Source of the DNA: Enoplosus armatus | Lineage: Eukaryota; Chordata; Actinopteri; Centrarchiformes; Enoplosidae | DNA length: 64,000 nucleotides | Direction of reading: 5' to 3' | Assembly (NCBI RefSeq): GCF_043641665.1 | Contig: NC_092198.1 | Coordinates: forward strand, 7,066,501-7,130,500 | Shown: positions 49,198 to 61,547 of the stretch, piece after piece | Numbering within the stretch: position 1 is the stretch's first letter | Layout of the letters: each line of letters opens with the position of its first letter | The notes under the pieces: generated by a model | Databases searched by the model: none | What the model was told of the DNA's origin: nothing | Seen by the model: the letters and a program-made list of their open reading frames with translations, nothing else | Position numbers and translations under genes: made by a program

Positions 49198-52100
49198 CTT
49201 TGCCGAATAACAGTTAACTGACATGACTGATCAGCTGTTTCCGTTGGACCGTTTTGATTCTCTCTCCAATCCACAAGGTTAGTCTCGGGACTGCCTGATA
49301 ACCAAGCCAATACTAGCTGACTGATTAAAACTTGCCCAATACAAGCAAATGTATAACAGTGTAGCCTATACCGATGACTGGAAATCAATGTTCGAGGGAG
49401 AGGTTAACTTTCTCAAACTTGTTTTAGGGATGCAAAGCTGGAGTACCAACTGGGCAAAGTGGGTAACCTATGGGGGGCCCAAAAGCTCCAGCCTTACTGT
49501 ATGTCAACTGGTTTGTTGTAGTTTGATGAAATTTTGGGAGTATGCACTAATGAAGTAAAATATTAATTGACATGATGAGGGCCTTGTGGTGGCTTCTGCT
49601 CTCTTACCTGAATGGCTTCAACCACTGCTGAGAAGGGAAGCACAAAATATGAAATACACCAGAGTCACTTAAAGTCTGTTCCTTTGGTAACATTGACGAA
49701 ATTCAAGATGCTGGTTCCGTTTCAGAGCATTGACAGTAATTAACATAATAAGTAATAACAGGTTCATCAATTTAAACCTATGACTACACCCAGGAAGTCA
49801 GAGGTTCAATCAAATTGTCAGTGTTAAAACTCAGCATTGACAAGCTTAAGTATGTATTTCTCATCCTTGTAGTACAACTTGTTTTGCAGGCTACACAGTT
49901 TGCATTATAGACTCCTTGTGACTCTTTCATTTAGAGGTGAACTCACATGTTATCCAAATGTTATCTTGCGTAATGAGTAACACCCCACATGCTGCCTGTG
50001 GTCGTACTTTATATTTTTTCCATACTGTATCAAGATGCCCACATGTTACCCAGCAGACACTGAATGGTACTACTGTATATGAAATGAGGCAATTTCACTG
50101 CTGGTAAAACTGGCTGTAAAACATCTGAAGCCTTTCTGTATCTCTTCCATCTTCTGTTTCAACAAATGCGATTCAGACTTTAAGTATTAACAGCGAGAAT
50201 CCACCCTGGATCTAAATTCATGTGTTTTTCATCGGCCGTGATCAGTTCATAATATGAATTGTGCACATGATTGAGTTAATCCTACAGCTACAAATAAGGC
50301 AAGAGGCACTCATGACGCCACTTGTATATTCTGTGTAGCTGAAGTGTCGACACTGGGCAGACAGTTCTCAGGGTGATTTTCTTGTGTTGTGGGTATTTCA
50401 GCCGAACAACTGTTAACACAGCGCAGATTTAAAACGTATTTATGAGCGACTTTTTTTTTAAGGCAAATATATTTTTGCCAGTCACATATTCATTGCAGTT
50501 GTAGCGGCTCCAGATCATTTCTGTCATAAACATCACAAATTAACATTCTGGTATGTGTGGTTTACAGTTTTGGGAGAGACTTGGTCATGTTTGCATACAC
50601 AGACTGAAGTGTCATCGGGAGATCATTAGAATAAGTGCTGTAAGACTTTTGCTTTTAAGGCATAGTTTAACCCTTAACCCTAATGTTCTGGACCCTCTTT
50701 AACTGCTAAAATGCAAACTAAACATTGTTTTATCACCTTCATACTTATTACCTATTAATGAGAATTACGTATAAACATGATTTTGATTTTGCTACAGAAA
50801 ATGACGTATCACTTTGGTTTGGGGAGCTGTAAAACTTGCAAAACATACAATGGATTGTCATGTGCTTTAAATTTGTGATTGGTGTTGACAATCCCCTCCA
50901 AAATCCCAAGTACAATTATTTGGATTTCTCTTATTGAAGTGACTTTTATTCATAAGAAGTCTAAAAGGGAATCTGAGTAACCACAGTGTCCGTATGTGGA
51001 ATAATATACTGTACATTTCTTTGTCTGTAAATTTCTGGCAAGCAAAAGGAATATATTTGTTCATGCATAGCCAGTGCAATAACAATGATCATTTCTTTAT
51101 TTTGTCTCCTTCATAAAATGTGCAAGACCAGTTTGTGGCAAAGGTAGGGTTACCACGTCAGTACATTTTCATACACTGGGTTTTAAAGGTGAGATTTTGC
51201 AATTATTATAATTTTTACACCCACAGCACTGGGGTCTATGGCACCCCAAACACTGAGAAAGTAAAGCCAGTGTCATCAAATCACAAGGGCTAAATCGTCT
51301 TTATATTGTAACATATTAGGGGGGCCAGTACAAAGGCACACATATGCACAGGTACACAAACACACCAGCGTCCTGTGTGTGCTCAGGTCATTGTGCGGTA
51401 TCATTATCTAACACATCTGCAGCAGGAAAACAACCCTTATTCAATTTGCACCAAGCAAATCTCTAAGGCTGTTCAATTCATCAGGGCCAATTACTGATAC
51501 AAAGTGCTGGAGGTTATCTCCACTTGCCACATACTGCACTCATTCAGACATAGACCATCAGCTCTGTTATGAATCAGGGTGCTGCCTGCGTGGCTGCACT
51601 GTGAGGCCATGCAGTCACAGTGCAGCCAAAAACTGGGTGGTCCAACTATTTGACACTGCCCAACACAGTCAAGGACCCTGCCACAGTACTGTGAGTCCAG
51701 CAACATTTCTCAAGGACACTGATTTTAGATCAGTTTGCCTCAAATGAAAGCCATGCTCATTCTGGAGTGGGAAACTAATGCTGATAAGAGATCAAAACAA
51801 AGCTAAGTTGCCGGCAGGCACAGCAGGGTGCAGCTCCGCCGGGTCTGGTCTGTTGGGTTCTGTTTGCATGTCCTGCTTTGTGATCCCTTCTAATTGGCCA
51901 TCATTACACCCCACATTACCCTATCAGGGCACGGCTAGAGGGGGAAACAGACCATGGTGGTGGATGGTACGCTTTGGTAAGTCTGAATTACACAACACCG
52001 GGGCCATGACTAATATTGGCGCAGTGGATAACTGCTAATGTAAGCAATGGAACAGATGCCCACGGTGGAATAACAACAAATATAGTCCAGTTAACCTTCT

Positions 52101-52789
52101 CGCAAGACTGCCTTTGACCAGTCAGAGAGGCACAGGCTCGGTCAAGCGCACATGATGGCTCTCATTCAGCTGTGATTGTGTTTCACTCTGTTGTGTTAAG
52201 TGTTTATTAGTTTGTTTTTGTTTGTTTTCGTTCTCATATTGTGTGTGCGCGTGGCTGCACATGCATATGTGTGAGGTGTCCCCTGTTCTGTGTGGTCAAT
52301 TGTAGAGTGATTTAATTACGGCCAGTGTTTATGAAACCCTCCACCGCTACATTAAAAGTGGCAAAAGCAATCCTTTATGGTAATCGGCCATCAGCTGAAC
52401 AAAAGCATGTTTATACAAGTAAATGCACGAATGTGGAATCACTTGAGACCATCCAGAAAGTAAAGATAAAGACGAAACAACAAAGATTGCTTCCATACTT
52501 TTTTTGTGACTCATGAGTTTAATTGTTTGTTTTCGTTTGGAGAGTCTGCTTATGTTAATTACGCTCTCGTCTGTTGGAGAAAAATAAGAGTCAAAAATAT
52601 TTTTCAGCACAAACACAAACAGTTTGACAGAATGCAAACACGAGAAGAAGTGCCCCCCCCCAAATCCACACCTCTCAGCCCCGGCGCTTGCACATTGAAG
52701 GAAATTAAACATCTGTCTTTTCTCTCCCTCGCTCCTGCAAAACTTGGCATCTTTGAGTAATTTTTCTTTCTTCTTCTGCTTTTTTTTCC
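49198..52789. other. Intergenic sequence, no gene recognised
   Basis: Mostly AT-rich, few motifs. 50200-50420 and 51480-51720 are somewhat more complex. 52330-52480 may be a weak island. No coding exon or repeat family recognised. Confidence 0.5.
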
Positions 52790-53284
52790 TGGTCAGGTCT
52801 GGGATTCCCTTGCCGCAGCCGAATTCAATTTACTGCAGTTTTTTTTGTGTGTGTGTGGGAGCCCACTTTGTCTCAGAGACTTGGGGATAGCAGCGCTGGG
52901 ACTGAGGACCCGGTCCAAACCGGTACGGGACGAGCCTCGGCCATCTTTGGACCCGATAGATGAGACTGTATAGCCTTGACCCATGTGCGGAGCTGCCGGG
53001 TCGCTTGATTGAAGTGCACCACACTTGAGAACATCAGCGCCTTGCATCCATTGAAATAATAAGCTGACCCAGAGAGCTGCTCGCCTTTGAGCTGCAGCCA
53101 AGCCATCTGAATCCACTCTGCCCAAATGAGGGCTTATTTTTCAAAGCGTCTCTCTCATGTGCTCCGGCCGACCCTGCACCCGGGTTTCTGTGTGTGCTAT
53201 ATGTGTGCAAGTTAGTGAGCGAACGGGCGGCAGAGGCCGCATTGGAAAGGAGCGGATCACGTCTGTGGCTAAACAGTTTGTTTG
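52790..53284 (+). promoter_or_regulatory. Candidate promoter / noncoding first exon ending in a splice donor
   Basis: A GC-richer, CpG-containing block (CGGTCCAAACCGGTACGGGA at 52911-52930; GCTCCGGCCGACCCTGCACC at 53161-53180; CGAACGGGCGGCAGAGGCCG at 53220-53239). It ends with TTTGTTTG followed by GTGAGT, a strong donor, at 53285. No ATG-initiated frame of note leads to the donor, so it would be 5' UTR. Its partner exons would lie beyond the right edge. No TATA box was seen. Confidence 0.28.
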
Positions 53285-54507
53285 GTGAGTCACATGTTCC
53301 TGGAGAGTTGTGTTTTTCACAGTTTGGCTAAGTCAGGGTTTTTTCTTTCCAGTTGTTTTTCCCAAGTTTTGTTTGGTGTTTGTCCTTAACCTTTAATTCC
53401 AGAGGACACAACTTTTCTCCAGTGTCCTTTCTGTAAAGGGAAAGTCCAGCTGAGACAGGAGGAGACATAATGCTTTGGGACAGTTGAAAAGTACTCAAAA
53501 AATTCAGATGTCAAATCCTGGATTATATGGAAATTATTACATTTGCAGCCACAAGGACGGCAACCCTGTTGAACTGGGGAAATAGAGGGTAAATGCTGCA
53601 AAATGTGCTTGTGTATTATGATGTAGGGACCCTTTTGAAAGTGAATACAGTGATGAAGAGGCAGACACCTAGAGTGCTGTTGCACTCTATGGTTTTTCAC
53701 AAACTTTCACAAAATGTGACGCCTTTTCCGAGGCATTGGAGAAAGTTAACTATCTATCTAGTATTTACACCACCCAGACTGGGAAATAAGGTCTATAATT
53801 GTATATGAAGATACGCCATCATTAAGATATGCTCTGTAGTGATTTTTGGTAGTTTATGGTACTTGAAACTGATGCTTTTTCTTTTTCTATTTTTTGGTGT
53901 GGGTGTGTATTTTAGTTCGGCTCTTATTTGGCTTCCTTATGCATGTGCCTCGAGGATGGGGGAAGGGAGAGGGATAGAAAAAGACAGACGACAAAGGAGG
54001 GGAGACTTTAAGGACTGGAGGAGCAAAGAAGAGCTCTTTCCAGGCAGTTAATGACTGCTACAGTATAACATACATGAAGAGACAATGGTATTATGTATGT
54101 ATGTATGTATGTATTATGTATGTATGCTATGCTACGTAAGAATACCTAATGTTCAGTATCATGTATGCAGGGGCAGGTGATTTGCATTAAGGACACAGAA
54201 CGGCCTGATATGTTCGATCTGCCCTCCAGTATTGACAAAATAAAAATTGGATCACAAAAAACAACTTTGTATTTGGATAAAGTTTGAAAATAGATACATA
54301 TTACATTATATAAGTGTACATTAGATATGGAGAATCCTATTAAAAGGCAAAAAAGTCACTTTTCATTTCATTGTGACACACAAACTCACAGTGTCTCAAT
54401 CGTGGACGGAAGATGCCACAGGGTCACTCCATACTGTATGCAGATTGTGTGAGAAGTCTTTTCGATTCCTCTGAGGAGCTAATTTAGGCTCAAAATGTAC
54501 TTTAATT
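53285..54507. other. Intergenic or intronic sequence, nothing recognised
   Basis: AT-rich, with one tetranucleotide run (54091-54126). No coding exon. Confidence 0.5.
54091..54126. repeat. (TATG)n microsatellite
   Basis: Tetranucleotide TATG units broken once near 54114. Confidence 0.9.
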
Positions 54508-54800
54508 TGAAGCTGAAACAATTGGTCAAAGTCAGAAAATTAATCAGCATCATCGTCGTTTCTAAGGAAAAAAAAGCCCAAATTTCCTTGCTTTGAGCTT
54601 CCAAAATGTGAATATTTGCTGTTCTCCTAAGACTTCTATGATATTAAACTGAACCTTTGGGTTTTGGATTATTGCTTGGACAAAACAAGACATTTCAATA
54701 TGTCAACTTGGGCTTTAGGGAGACTGTTATGTGTTTTTCACTATTTTCTCATATTTTATGGACCAAATTGATTCATTGATTAATCAAGAAAAGAGAATAA
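54508..54800 (-). mobile_element. Non-autonomous DNA element of the GATTAGTTGATTAAT family, copy 2
   Basis: GAAGCTGAAACAATTGGTCA, then CAGAAAATTAATCAGCATCA at one end. The other end has GGACCAAATTGATTCATTGA followed by TTAATCAAG. The middle holds CAAAATGTGAATATTTGCTG and GACAAAACAAGACATTTCAA. This order is familiar from a common teleost repeat; orientation relative to copy 1 is uncertain. Confidence 0.6.
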
Positions 54801-56689
54801 AGAGGACATTTTTGGGAGCGGAGGACAATTTTGCAAGTCCTGTGGGGAGAATTCACATTATCAGTTTTTGTGGACTCAGCACCAAATTCATAATAACCAG
54901 TATCTTATGTTAAAGGCGCATATCACATAACTGGTTTGACTCCTGTTGCAGGCCGTACCCCTCTCTCTCCACATGCTTCTTGTCTATCTCCACACTGACT
55001 GTCATATAAAGGGAAAATGCCTAAAAAGATCAAAAAGAACTTGAGTGTTCTTTGAGAGTTTGGGGACCTAAAATCAATGTCACTGGTCAGAAAAGGTCAA
55101 GGAAAGTTCATCTTACCTATCTCATTCTATTAAAGCTTTGCATGGTAAATGTATGGAAGCAGTGAGGAATTCGGTCCATCAGATATACAGCAGAGGTTCT
55201 CAACATGTTTTCCATTTTCAGTAATTTCATATGGCCCGTGAGATGTCTCAGGCTCAGGCTTCACTAATAACACTCGCTAACCAGAGTGTCCCAGGCAGGA
55301 TTTCACCCCCCCCCCCTTTTTTTCCACTTTGACAAGTCTTTACAACATCTGACATGTGTTTGAATTCAAAAGGCCAAGTGGAGACTCCTCTTTTTCCATG
55401 CTCATCTATCCGTTTGGGTTTTTTCATCCCTTCTGCATCTCATTCCTGATTAGAACTGTCGGTATGGCCATCGTCACTCTGCGGCCCATAATCTGCCCCA
55501 CCCACACAGGCTGCAGTACAGTAGCCAGTCAGCAGAATACATGAATGAGAATTAATCTGGAGTGGACATGTGGTTGCAGGAAGAGGTTCTCAGGGAGACA
55601 GAGCTGGATGCATGGCAGGAAGGAGACATATGTCAGTCGACGGTCACCTCCAACACCTCATGAGGAGAGAAAAGAGACAGAAGAGGCGTGCAAGAGGAGA
55701 AAGAACGGGGAGAGGAGAGGAAGACGTCACCGTGCAATCTGCTCCCTCAGCACAGCTTCTCAGATGTGGTCTGGCACCTAGTTCACAAAGCCAACCAGAT
55801 CCACACATTGCCTTCATATATCTCTGGAAAGGGGTGAGTGGTGGTGTGATGGGGAATGTGAGGGGGGGAGAGAGAAAGTGGGAGCGAGTGACAGGGGAAG
55901 AGGGGGTGGTGGGGGGGTGTTTGAAGAAGAAAGGGAAGAGCAAGTATTTTGTGTTTACTCACATCGAGTTGCTGCCAGAAACTTTAGACCACATAAGCGA
56001 TTCACTTTTTGTCATCTTTGCTGACCCAGTCCCATGTAAAAGATTGATGAGGGAGATGATGAACTAAAATAAACCAATCTCGCAGTCACTCACACAGACA
56101 GGCAGCCAAGGAGGCAGGCGAGCAGACAGGCAGGCCCTCTTCACTGAGCGAAACCAGGCCTAGATTCTCTCTGGCCAAGTGTCATCTGTTCTGAAACAGA
56201 GGAGGTCTGGCCGGTCAGAAGCAGCCTGCTGCCCTCTTTTGTCAATATTATGGCTGCACTAAACGGATATCATATTTTTTTTTACCACTGTCATGTGTGA
56301 AATAAAAACTCATAGCCCTACAAATTTGTGATCCCCAGCGAATAAATGAAATCATGGAATTATGTTAAAGAAATCCTTTTTTTCAAATGTTGATTTAAGC
56401 ACCAAACCTCATTCAGCTTTTTATCAATTTTACCCCATGTGAGTTTTACACGATCATTTAAATTGTTAAAATGTGATTTTGGGCATAACTCAAACTTTAA
56501 CTCATCCTTTTAATAGATACTCTCTTCTTCTTCTTACCAGAATAATGATGTAATATTAAATAAGTGTATGACAGATTATATATGGCATAACTAAACTGCT
56601 TTTTTTTTTTTTTTTAACCAGTGTTCCTCCATCGCTTCAACTGTATACAGAACTCCAGCTTTTATGAATCCATAAAATGATGTCTTGCT
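54801..56689. other. Intergenic sequence, no gene recognised
   Basis: Contains purine-rich, G-run sequence at 55855-55935 and a T-run at 56600-56616. The 165-codon plus frame (55570-56067) runs through purine-rich DNA and shows no domain. Confidence 0.5.
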
Positions 56690-57250
56690 TTAACGAGAAA
56701 AGAAATTCATTGCTACCGTAATTGGTAAGTGCCCAAATCATTAAGCCCTAATGCGGGGCATTTCCTTTGGAGGTAGTTTCCATTTAAGAGACAAGTGTCT
56801 AATTGGTGAGTTGTTGAAAAGCACCACTACCTCCCCAGAGATCGCTTCTGAAATCATATAGAGGATAATTCCCTTTCAATTAAAAGCTACAGTATTCCAG
56901 GTTTGATTTAATTGAATGCGTTTATTCAAATCACGGGGGGTGGCGGCACCGTGATTCCATTAAGGGCCGTGTAATATTAGGAGGCCAGTGTGAAAATATC
57001 ACTCTGTCTCAGGAAAATAGAGCAATATCAGGAATAGATTGCTTGAAAAACAGAACACTCCAAAGTAGACGACGGCCGGCACGGGTGCAGATTGAATAAA
57101 CAATGTTCAGTGCAGAAAGCATAATGCTGAATAAAGATGACCTGCTGCTGCCGCTGCCGCTGTATTTGAATGTTATTGGAATTAATTTGTCAGCCGATAC
57201 TGAACATTGACTATTTGTCAGGAGACTGAGTAGATCTCCTGCAGTTTTCA
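56690..57250. promoter_or_regulatory. Candidate conserved noncoding element
   Basis: 560 bp of complex sequence with many homeodomain-type cores: GTAATTGG near 56718, TCTAATTGG near 56800, TCAATTAAAAG near 56877, TTTAATTGAATGCG near 56907 and GGAATTAATTTGTCAG near 57178. A CTGCTGCTGCCGCTGCCGCT run is at 57142-57161. No coding frame. It is the longest such island in the window. Confidence 0.4.
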
Positions 57251-57718
57251 AAGTAACGCATGTGTGGAATATAGTGAGGGGAAATGTTTCTGTGTGTATA
57301 TGGAGCTGCACGATGGGACAAATCATGGTTCAGGGCAACATGGGTGGCACCCAGTCCTTGCAATGGCTGTGGAATCAGGGTGTTCAGTGTGGCACCCAAA
57401 CCAAATTCGGTTACATTTGAATTACATTGACTCAATGTATGAGAAAGTCTGAAAGAGACAAGTGTAGCTTCTTTAAAGTAGAAGGTGAGGAGTTATCTCA
57501 CTCGTTTCATCTCTCAGTTTGTTTGAGCACTCTCCTGCTCCCTCTCCTCCCCCCCTCTCCCTCCCTCCCTCTCTCTCCCAGGCAGGTGTCACACCCACAC
57601 TGTGGCCTCTGGGCTGCAGTAACAGTGCAGCACACCGAGATAAGGGCTGTACAGAGACAAGCGCACATCCTGTATGAGGTTAGGGCCCCACCAGCACAGC
57701 ACTCCGCTGTAATGTATG

Positions 57719-57738
57719 TTTGTGTGTGTGTGTGTGTG
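57719..57738. repeat. (GT)n microsatellite
   Basis: About 20 bp of GT. Confidence 0.9.
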
Positions 57739-58676
57739 ACCACATCTCCTTCCCGTCTCCACGCCAATGAGGACAGAGCCTGCGGTTGCCAGGCGCAGGT
57801 GTGTATGTGTGTGAGTGTGTGCGGCGACAATTGAGACCTGAGAAACTCCGAAACTTCTGATCTCATGGTCGTTTTGATAAGTCTGTAAGTAAACAAAGTC
57901 AGAAAGGGTAAGGCGGCCCTGCCGTTATGACGGCGGTCTACAGATGTCGTGAAGTCACTGTACTCGCCACCTTTCAACTCCCCTCAGCGAGGCTTGTCTG
58001 CGGTTTGAGATTATATTGTTCAACACAAAGGTTTCTGTCTCTATTTCATTGTCAAATATCCTCACTGATCTTTCCCGTGTTGTTTGGCACTTATGAGGGG
58101 AGGAGGCCTGTGAAAGTTGTTGGTGGCCCGGCATTGAAATTCAAATCAGAGTCGCAGACCCATTTGTCAGAGACAATGTGTGCATAAACTGAACTTTGAC
58201 AGCGAAAACCAAGTTTATGCACACTTTCTTCACACATCTGGGACTGCAATGCCCTCTCATGGCTGCACAAGTATACACCCAGTGAGTGGTTTAAATGGAG
58301 AGGAAAAGTGAAAGCAAGCCTCCCACAATGCAAGCAAGATATTGCGTCGAATGAGGGTGGACATGTTCGAGAAGAAATATCACATGTTGTCAGTATGGGA
58401 AGGCTTTTGAGCTTTCTCGCTCTGTACTTGAAATTACTCTGCCTTCATCCAAGCCTCACTGTGAGGAAGGGCCATCTAATGTGTGCATCATCACTGCTGT
58501 TGACGTGTGTGCACCTAAAAAAAAACCCTGTGTTTACCAGCTTTGTGGGAACTTATGAATTTATGTATGTGCACATGTGATAACACATTTTCCAATATTC
58601 CTTAAAGCTGTGATATTGCTTGAAACTACTGAAGTTTATGCATGCTTGGCACGCTCACATGCTCACACGCATACTG

Positions 58677-58679
<3 letters not shown>

Positions 58680-58716
<37 letters not shown>
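58680..58716. repeat. (CA)n microsatellite
   Basis: About 37 bp of CA. Confidence 0.95.
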
Positions 58717-58717
<1 letters not shown>

Positions 58718-58879
58718 GGATATCATCTACAGGCCATCTCACAGGCCATCCCATCAAAGGAGCAACTATTTCTTCCGCTCCCTGCCTGGCTTTTTCTCTC
58801 TAAATCTGACACCGCTCTCATAATAAGCAGCCTTGCATATCAGCTCCTTGGAAAGAGATGCAACTGCTCAACTGAAGGG

Positions 58880-58950
58880 AAGAAGGCAGGAGGGGGCGGG
58901 GGGAGGAAGGGGGGGGTGTGTGGCGAGGGGTGGGGGTGTGGAGGGGGGGT
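58880..58950 (+). repeat. G-run cluster, quadruplex-capable
   Basis: Seven or more runs of three to nine G within about 70 bp, separated by 1-9 bp. This fits the G3+N1-7 quadruplex pattern on the plus strand. Confidence 0.8.
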
Positions 58951-59289
58951 AGAAATCGCGAAGACTTCTGTCACTTCATGAAAAATAGCTTCCCCTTTGG
59001 ACGGAACTTCACAGGCCACAATCAAGCGGTGCCAAGACGCTGCAATCGTGGCAAATCAAGTCAGCATCTATTAATAATATTTCTGGGGCTGCTGCGGTGA
59101 GTGCGTGGCGTGTCCTCCCGCTGTCACAGCCCCGTGATGGAGCGCTGCCTTTATCTCAGCCCTGGCACGCTTCTGTCACCGTGATAAACAATTCACACAC
59201 AAATATGAATAAGGATCCTCCCAGTAGGCCCCTACACACCCTGCCTTTTTCCCCTCATTTTCTAGATGGGGGGAATGTAATCTTCGGGC

Positions 59290-59420
59290 TTGGTCTTTCT
59301 CTCTTTTCCCACTCCCTCTATCACTCTCTTTCTCTCCATCTATCTCTTCCCCCCCCCCTCTTTTCTTTCCACCCTCCCTCCACCCCTCCGTTCCCTCCTT
59401 TCTCTTCCTTTTCAATCTGT
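59290..59420. repeat. Polypyrimidine (C/T) tract
   Basis: About 130 bp of C/T with C-run at 59349-59359. Confidence 0.85.
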
Positions 59421-59506
59421 CTTTCAAAGATATGTAAATGACCCCGAGATGGGACCCCAGTGCGTAGGTGGTGTAGCGTGAATGTCAAAGCCTGGGCCTG
59501 TGAACC

Positions 59507-59509
<3 letters not shown>

Positions 59510-59546
<37 letters not shown>

Positions 59547-59548
59547 AC

Positions 59549-59602
<54 letters not shown>
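59510..59602. repeat. Double (CA)n microsatellite
   Basis: Two CA arrays (59510-59542 and 59551-59602) split by CGTGCACGG. Confidence 0.95.
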
Positions 59603-59604
<2 letters not shown>

Positions 59605-60678
59605 TCACTGTAAAGATGTCTGCTTTGCATGCTCATTCACAATCATATGTCAGAGTACTCCATGTGTATCCACTCATTTGCACACACACATACATAGACA
59701 GACAGATACACACTCTCTCTCACACACACACACGCACAAACATATCTGAAGGACACAGGTTTTGTGATTGTCAGAAAGCAAAGGGACCTTGTCATCCGCT
59801 GTCACGTTAGAGTCCAGCTTTATCACAGCCCGAGCGAAAATGTATTGATTCTATTTTCTTGAGCTGAGTGAGTGAAAAGGTGATAATTAATGACTGAACC
59901 TGTGTGTTTCTTTTCACTGTCTACCAGCTGTGTTGACTGTCATATTGTGAACCATCTCTACTGTTTGTTCCTTCCTCAGATATGTTTTATTGGTGAAAAA
60001 AGGGGATATACAGTATCATGGAATTAGGGTGACATTAATAGTTTGTTTACAAGAGAATATACAACATAAGAAAAACAAACACAGTAAGGAACCGTTCCCT
60101 GAAATCCTCCTCCCTCCTCCTGACGCCACACACATGCGACACACACACACTCTCACATCACCAGTTGCAATCCATCAATCAAGTAAAAATGGCGGACAAA
60201 AACAAAACAAACAATATGAACTCTCCTTTAGCAAAAACTCTGTCAAGTTGCAGAGTATTGATCGACTCATTATGCCTCTGTTTAACTACAGGGACCTCCT
60301 TCTTACAGTGCATAATGTCTTTTGGTTGTAAGTAAGCCGCAAGATAGGAGCTGTCATTTCTGAGATACAGTAAATATAGGGTCGCGTTGCAGTAGTTATT
60401 ACTAATTTAGCGAAGATATTTTTCCTTTGTCTTCATGTTACTCATTTCATGTGATACTTAGTTGTAGTAATTGCAATCTTGTGCAAAATCCTAAAAAGTG
60501 TAAAACAAGACAAAAATTTAAGGAGATTTGGAAAAACAGTGATGTGTAACGTGCACAATCTCAATGGTTTTCCATCAGCAGCAGCTAAATGTGCAGAGTA
60601 GATGAAGCAAACACTGCAGTTTTAGCTGCTTTAATTGGCTGAATCTTATATAAACTGACACCGTCTCTGATGAATAAC

Positions 60679-61015
60679 CAGTGGTGGAATGTAACTCAGT
60701 GCATTTACTCAAGCACTACACTTAAGCACAATTTTGAGGTACTTGTACTTTAGTTGAATATTTCCATTATATGCCACTACACTACTCCTACAGCTACAGC
60801 TAAACCTACTTGTTACTTTGTAGATTAAGATTTTACACACCAAATGTATGACTAGTATATAAAATGTGATGCATCGTTACACATTAAACTACCCAACAAT
60901 ATATAAAGTAGTTCAAATTAGCTCCACCTCCACATGCTGCTTAGACATTAGACATAATGTAACCTTGATAATAATCAAGTAATATGATGTATAATAAAGT
61001 ACTCACATAGACCAT
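60679..61015 (+). mobile_element. Tol2-type hAT MITE, copy 2, truncated on the right
   Basis: The left end CAGTGGTGGAATGTAACTCA continues ATTTACTCAAGCACTACACT and TTGAGGTACTTGTACTTTAG, matching the inverted right end of the element at 5743-6269. The right terminus is lost at the start of the GATA array. Confidence 0.7.
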
Positions 61016-61018
61016 TAT

Positions 61019-61103
<85 letters not shown>

Positions 61104-61152
61104 TGATAGATAGATAGATAGATAGATAGATAGACAGATAGATAGATAGATA
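61019..61152. repeat. (GATA)n tetranucleotide array
   Basis: About 33 units of GATA over 134 bp, with two variant units (GATT near 61101 and GACA near 61133). Confidence 0.97.
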
Positions 61153-61513
61153 GTCTTCTTCTTGTGTGGTGTGCAGCACAGTTCACACCTGGTCTGTTTG
61201 GTGTCTAATTGTCAGTGGCTGCTCCCTGCCAGGCCTGGTCCCCCCATGTCCGTGATGTAATTGCGTATTTCCAGTACAGTGAAACATCCAAAGAGGCCTA
61301 AATGAGATTTCACTCAGCAGGATGGAGCCTGCGGTGGGGTGCTGATGATGAATGTATTGTAAGATTGATTAGCGCCAGTAAGAAGTGTGGCGGATATGGC
61401 CACCAGAGGTGTGTGTGTGTTTGTGTGTGAGTGTGACAGAAAGACAAGAGGTTGGTGATGAAAGTGAATGAGTGTGTGATGGAGTGAAATGTGCATGTGT
61501 GTGCTTGATGTGA

Positions 61514-61515
<2 letters not shown>

Positions 61516-61544
<29 letters not shown>
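61516..61544. repeat. (GT)n microsatellite
   Basis: About 29 bp of GT; looser GT-rich sequence lies at 61409-61434. Confidence 0.95.

Positions 61545-61547
<3 letters not shown>

Larger units (their letters stand above)
57251..60678. other. Intergenic sequence with microsatellites and G-rich DNA; no gene recognised
   Basis: GT and CA arrays, C/T tracts (57538-57580 and 59290-59420) and a G-run cluster (58880-58950) are listed separately. 59805-59905 is more complex (GGTGATAATTAATGACTG). Frames here are repeat artefacts. Confidence 0.5.

Noticed and set aside
50670..50690. Interstitial telomere-like CCCTTAACCCTAA
   Set aside because: Barely two units, not an array.
55190..55320. Charlie-like hAT end (CAGAGGTTCTCAAC)
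   Set aside because: Only one end-like motif, with no matching second terminus nearby.
55570..56067. 165-codon plus frame
   Set aside because: Driven by purine-rich DNA (Arg/Lys/Glu/Gly); no domain.
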